A DNA stretch of 64,000 nucleotides from DATAES01 sp963802415 (GTDB lineage Bacteria > Actinomycetota > Acidimicrobiia > Acidimicrobiales > JACDCH01), in assembly GCA_963802415.1 (NCBI GenBank), contig CAWDIH010000001.1, positions 310,001 to 374,000 of the forward strand, in the 5' to 3' direction. The notes below the pieces were generated by a model. The model was not told the origin of the DNA. It was given only the letters and a program-made list of their open reading frames with translations, and made no database searches. Shown here in pieces: positions 61,737-64,000 of the stretch. Both the position numbers and the translations under genes were made by a program. How positions within the stretch are numbered: the stretch's first letter is position 1; each line of letters starts with the position of its first letter.

Positions 61737-62612
61737 TCAGTCAGGCGTCTCGTTGCGCGGCATGGAGGGGAGATAGAGGGAGGCAAGCGATGGTGACACC
61801 GCGTCCCAGGCTTCTCTCGTGATGGAAACGACTCGATAGTCCCAGAATCGGCCATCGAAGAACTCGTGATCCTTGAGCACGCCCTCCAAAGTGAAGAAGC
61901 CTCCAGCTCCGGTTTCGAACTGCTCCCAGTTCCACCCCGAGATCTCGGCATACAGCTTGCGAAACGGCCATGTGCGGAAGAGGAAAGAGATGAACAAGAA
62001 TCCACCCTCGAGCATCTCGGAACTCTGTCGTGAGGGCGAGGAAGCCACACGAGTAAATCCCAGGTAGGCCCAGCCCTGATCTACGCGGGCGTTGTAGCAC
62101 GAGGTCAGGCCGACAACTCGACCGTCCAACGTCCGCTCGATGAGATATTGGGAGAGAACGCCAGCGAACAAGCCGGATGCGAAGTCCGCAAAGCTGGGGG
62201 TTGATCCGCGGTATCGCCACCGATGGCTCCATTGGGGATCCAGCGCTGAGGCGTAGAGCGACGGAAGGTCAGGTTCTGCGATTGGCCGCAACCTGACCTG
62301 GGCGGTACGCATTCCGTCGAGGGCCAGCGCCAGTGCATCGAAGGCACCTTGCGCGGGAGCGTCCTCCTGGCGCACGCAGTACCAGTCGTACGCCTCCCCC
62401 AGGGTTGCCAGCGACGCGAGTAGTTCTTCTGGCGGATTGTTCAGCGCCTTGCGCAACCCCGCCCAGAGCATGCCTTTGGTGATCTTGTCTCGCGACTCGA
62501 GGAGCCCGATCGATGAGGCTGGTGTGAGATCCTGCCCGAGCATGGGCACGTGTTCTCGAAGGAGGGCAACGAATTGCTCCCACGATGGAGCAATCTCGTG
62601 CAGGTCAGCCAC
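61737..62612 (-). CDS. GNAT acetyltransferase with an ACP-like N-terminal domain
   Basis: 291 residues. Residues about 1-80 (SWEQFVALLREHVPMLGQDL, IGLLESRDKITKGMLWAGLR, PEELLASLATLGEAYDWYCV) resemble an acyl-carrier-type helical bundle, but the phosphopantetheine serine position reads SRDKI instead of DSL, so it would be inactive as a carrier. From about 105 a GNAT domain: LRPIAEPDLPSLYASALDPQ, VVGLTSCYNARVDQGWAYLG, FRTWPFRKLYAEISGWNWEQ, EGVLKDHEFFDGRFWDYRVV. Same subfamily as the GNAT at 39637. Function and substrate unknown. Confidence 0.65.
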   Translation of the reverse strand: MADLHEIAPSWEQFVALLREHVPMLGQDLTPASSIGLLESRDKITKGMLWAGLRKALNNPPEELLASLATLGEAYDWYCVRQEDAPAQGAFDALALALDGMRTAQVRLRPIAEPDLPSLYASALDPQWSHRWRYRGSTPSFADFASGLFAGVLSQYLIERTLDGRVVGLTSCYNARVDQGWAYLGFTRVASSPSRQSSEMLEGGFLFISFLFRTWPFRKLYAEISGWNWEQFETGAGGFFTLEGVLKDHEFFDGRFWDYRVVSITREAWDAVSPSLASLYLPSMPRNETPD

Positions 62613-62656
62613 CGGCAGACCCTATCGAGGTTGCCGTCCTATCCAGCGACCGCCTT

Positions 62657-63904
62657 CTATGGTCCAGTCGTCAGACTGTTGACGGTCGCTCCGAGCGTGT
62701 ACATCACTTCGTTGATCCGCGAGCCGAAGCAGTCCGGACCATTGGTTGCCTTGGCGATTCCCTGTGCAATGTACCCGTAGCCGGTGGGCCAGATCATCGG
62801 CGCACCGCTGTCGCCGCCGATGCATGCAGCGCCCGACACAAGGAACACCCCGATGGCACCATCCGTGCTGGGGAAGTCGGTCACGGTGACAGTTCCGCAC
62901 CGTTCGAAGCCAAACGAGCCTTCAACGCAAACCGCGTTGTTCGATGACGGGTTCGCGACTCCAGCAACCCACTGCCGCGTGGCGCTGTCGCCCCCGCCCT
63001 TCCAGAAGAGCTTGCTCGTCGACCCACTGATGCTCTGGACGTCGACTCTCGGACTTGGTCCATACCAGTCGTTGAACATCGTCTGGCCCACCAGTCGGGA
63101 CAGGGTATACGAAGGGTTGGTGTACCGCGTGTTGTAGAAGGCGTAGCTCAAGTTTGCAATCCCGCAATGGCCAGCGGTAGTCCCGAACGTTCCCGCCGAG
63201 TTGTGGACTCCGAATCCTGATGTGCAACCACCGCCGGTCTGACTGTTGACGAGTTGATTGCCGGCATTCCATGGAGCCACGTCGTCATATCGACCGACAT
63301 CCTTGGGTTGGCCGACGACCCGGACGTCGATCGCGTCAGTGTCGAACTCCTTGGAGAGCTCGTCCTTCAATCCAGCGACGGGTCGATCGACGAGGACGAC
63401 GGTGGCGTTATGTGATTCATCAATTCCGACCGTCCACGCCCCGTCGTCGGTCCACTCACCGAGTCGATCGAGGATCGCGTCGCGCAGGTCGTAGAGCTCA
63501 CGCAGTGTGTGCGACGCGGCCGAGTACCTCAGCTCCGTCCTCGACTCCGGTGCCATCGTCCGTTGGAAGTCCGCCGAGAAGTCGCGAACGGAGTTCGAAT
63601 TCTCCGTGACGAGAACTGTGAACGAGTCGTCCTCGTTGTTGAAGAGACCGCCGAACTCATCGGGGTAAGTCTCGAGGAGACTGCTCCGCAGCGAGTCGAG
63701 GGAAGCTAATCCGACGACGGCCTCGAGATCCTCCTTCGACGGCTGCGGCGGCAGGGTGGCGTCCGACGTCCCGGAACCAAGGTCGTATGATGGAGCGCTT
63801 CCCGCGCCGGTCGACGCCGACGATTGCGAGGCCGGCGCCCCAATGACCGCCACGAGCCCCGCAAGGCTCGTGACCACCGCAACTGGACCACGTCCATGAG
63901 GCAT
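62657..63904 (-). CDS. secreted trypsin-fold serine protease with propeptide
   Basis: 415 residues. Signal peptide (PVAVVTSLAGLVAVIGAPAS), propeptide of about 180 residues (DLEAVVGLASLDSLRSSLLE, ELRDAILD-type helices), then an S1 protease domain: CTSGFGVHNSAGTFGTTAGH with C (catalytic His), RVDVQSISG (Asp) and AACIGGDSGAPMIWPTGYGY (Ser). Cysteines pair as in alpha-lytic-type enzymes (C-T-S-G...GHC; C-V...ERC; AACIGG...PDC). Ordinary secreted chromosomal-type gene, outside the mobile region. A gap of about 95 bp remains upstream to the window end. Confidence 0.88.
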   Translation of the reverse strand: MPHGRGPVAVVTSLAGLVAVIGAPASQSSASTGAGSAPSYDLGSGTSDATLPPQPSKEDLEAVVGLASLDSLRSSLLETYPDEFGGLFNNEDDSFTVLVTENSNSVRDFSADFQRTMAPESRTELRYSAASHTLRELYDLRDAILDRLGEWTDDGAWTVGIDESHNATVVLVDRPVAGLKDELSKEFDTDAIDVRVVGQPKDVGRYDDVAPWNAGNQLVNSQTGGGCTSGFGVHNSAGTFGTTAGHCGIANLSYAFYNTRYTNPSYTLSRLVGQTMFNDWYGPSPRVDVQSISGSTSKLFWKGGGDSATRQWVAGVANPSSNNAVCVEGSFGFERCGTVTVTDFPSTDGAIGVFLVSGAACIGGDSGAPMIWPTGYGYIAQGIAKATNGPDCFGSRINEVMYTLGATVNSLTTGP

Positions 63905-64000
63905 TGCCCCCCCTTACCTCTGAGAATCGGTGCGCTCGCACGGTACACCGACGCGCAGCCGTCTGCCGCGGGCACGAACGTCCCACGATTTCTTCTCCGA

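Noticed and set aside
1..64000. CRISPR arrays or rRNA genes
   Set aside because: No regularly spaced repeat series and no rRNA-like sequence was seen on either strand.

Overview
The window is high-GC DNA from an actinobacterium. The codon bias is strong, many genes start with GTG, and the conjugation set (SCO6880-type, VirB4, VirD4 and MobF proteins) and Tad genes are of actinobacterial type. An Acidimicrobiia-like host is possible but not shown. Most of the window looks like one large integrative conjugative element, repeatedly invaded by insertion sequences and cargo. At the right side comes a small defence/regulation island and then what looks like ordinary chromosome.

Layout. 1-2.5 kb: IS256 remnant, a three-gene unit ending in HicB/HicA, and an IS1595 remnant. 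2.5-7.5 kb: a small winged-helix-like protein, a frameshifted ParA-like ATPase, a perfect palindrome and a MobF relaxase-helicase. 7.6-20 kb: cargo and mobile debris, comprising an Abi_C-type gene, a broken GNAT, an IS3 element nested in an IS21 element, a 2165-residue secreted RHS/PA14 protein with a small membrane protein behind it, and the 3' end of a group II intron with a recognisable 34-nt domain V. 20.2-31.6 kb: a DNA-glycosylase-like gene, then on the minus strand the transfer operon, read from VirB2/VirB8-like through VirB6-like, SCO6880-like, VirB4 and VirD4 to a DUF6166/zinc-peptidase protein and a primase-polymerase. A peptidoglycan hydrolase (SLT plus NlpC/P60) is divergent from this operon. 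32.8-35.7 kb: broken ISL3, IS3 and resolvase pieces. 35.7-43.2 kb: a lower-GC minus-strand cluster with a fatty acyl-AMP ligase, an acyl carrier protein, MauE-like and MauD-like redox maturation proteins, a 12-cysteine secreted protein, a polytopic membrane protein, a GNAT and an ECF sigma/anti-sigma pair. 43.4-53.2 kb: a Tad/Flp pilus operon. 53.7-55.9 kb: a regulator, an excisionase-like protein and a tyrosine integrase. 56-60.1 kb: a ubiquitin-like conjugation operon (Ubl, E2, JAB-E1 fusion) divergent from an XRE-ImmA/IrrE regulator followed by a PIN-domain gene. 60.4-64 kb: serine-recombinase remnant, a 3' tRNA fragment, an ACP-like/GNAT fusion and a secreted serine protease.

How it fits together. 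Four copies of a 35-bp element with fixed internal spacing lie just upstream of the relaxase, of the transfer operon, of the divergent hydrolase and of the first gene of the Tad operon. This suggests that relaxase, mating channel, wall hydrolase and pilus form one regulon, and that the Tad pilus belongs to the conjugative element. The lower-GC Mau-like cluster looks inserted between the hydrolase and the pilus operon. The defence-like functions (HicAB, Abi_C, RHS with its neighbour, Ubl operon, XRE-ImmA/PIN) are cargo or border genes.

Caution. Many conserved genes, including relaxase-associated ATPases, VirB4, VirD4, TadA and the integrase, are split by single-base frameshifts. Either the assembly carries indel errors or the element is decaying. 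Where a gene is split I give the whole span and say where the frame changes.
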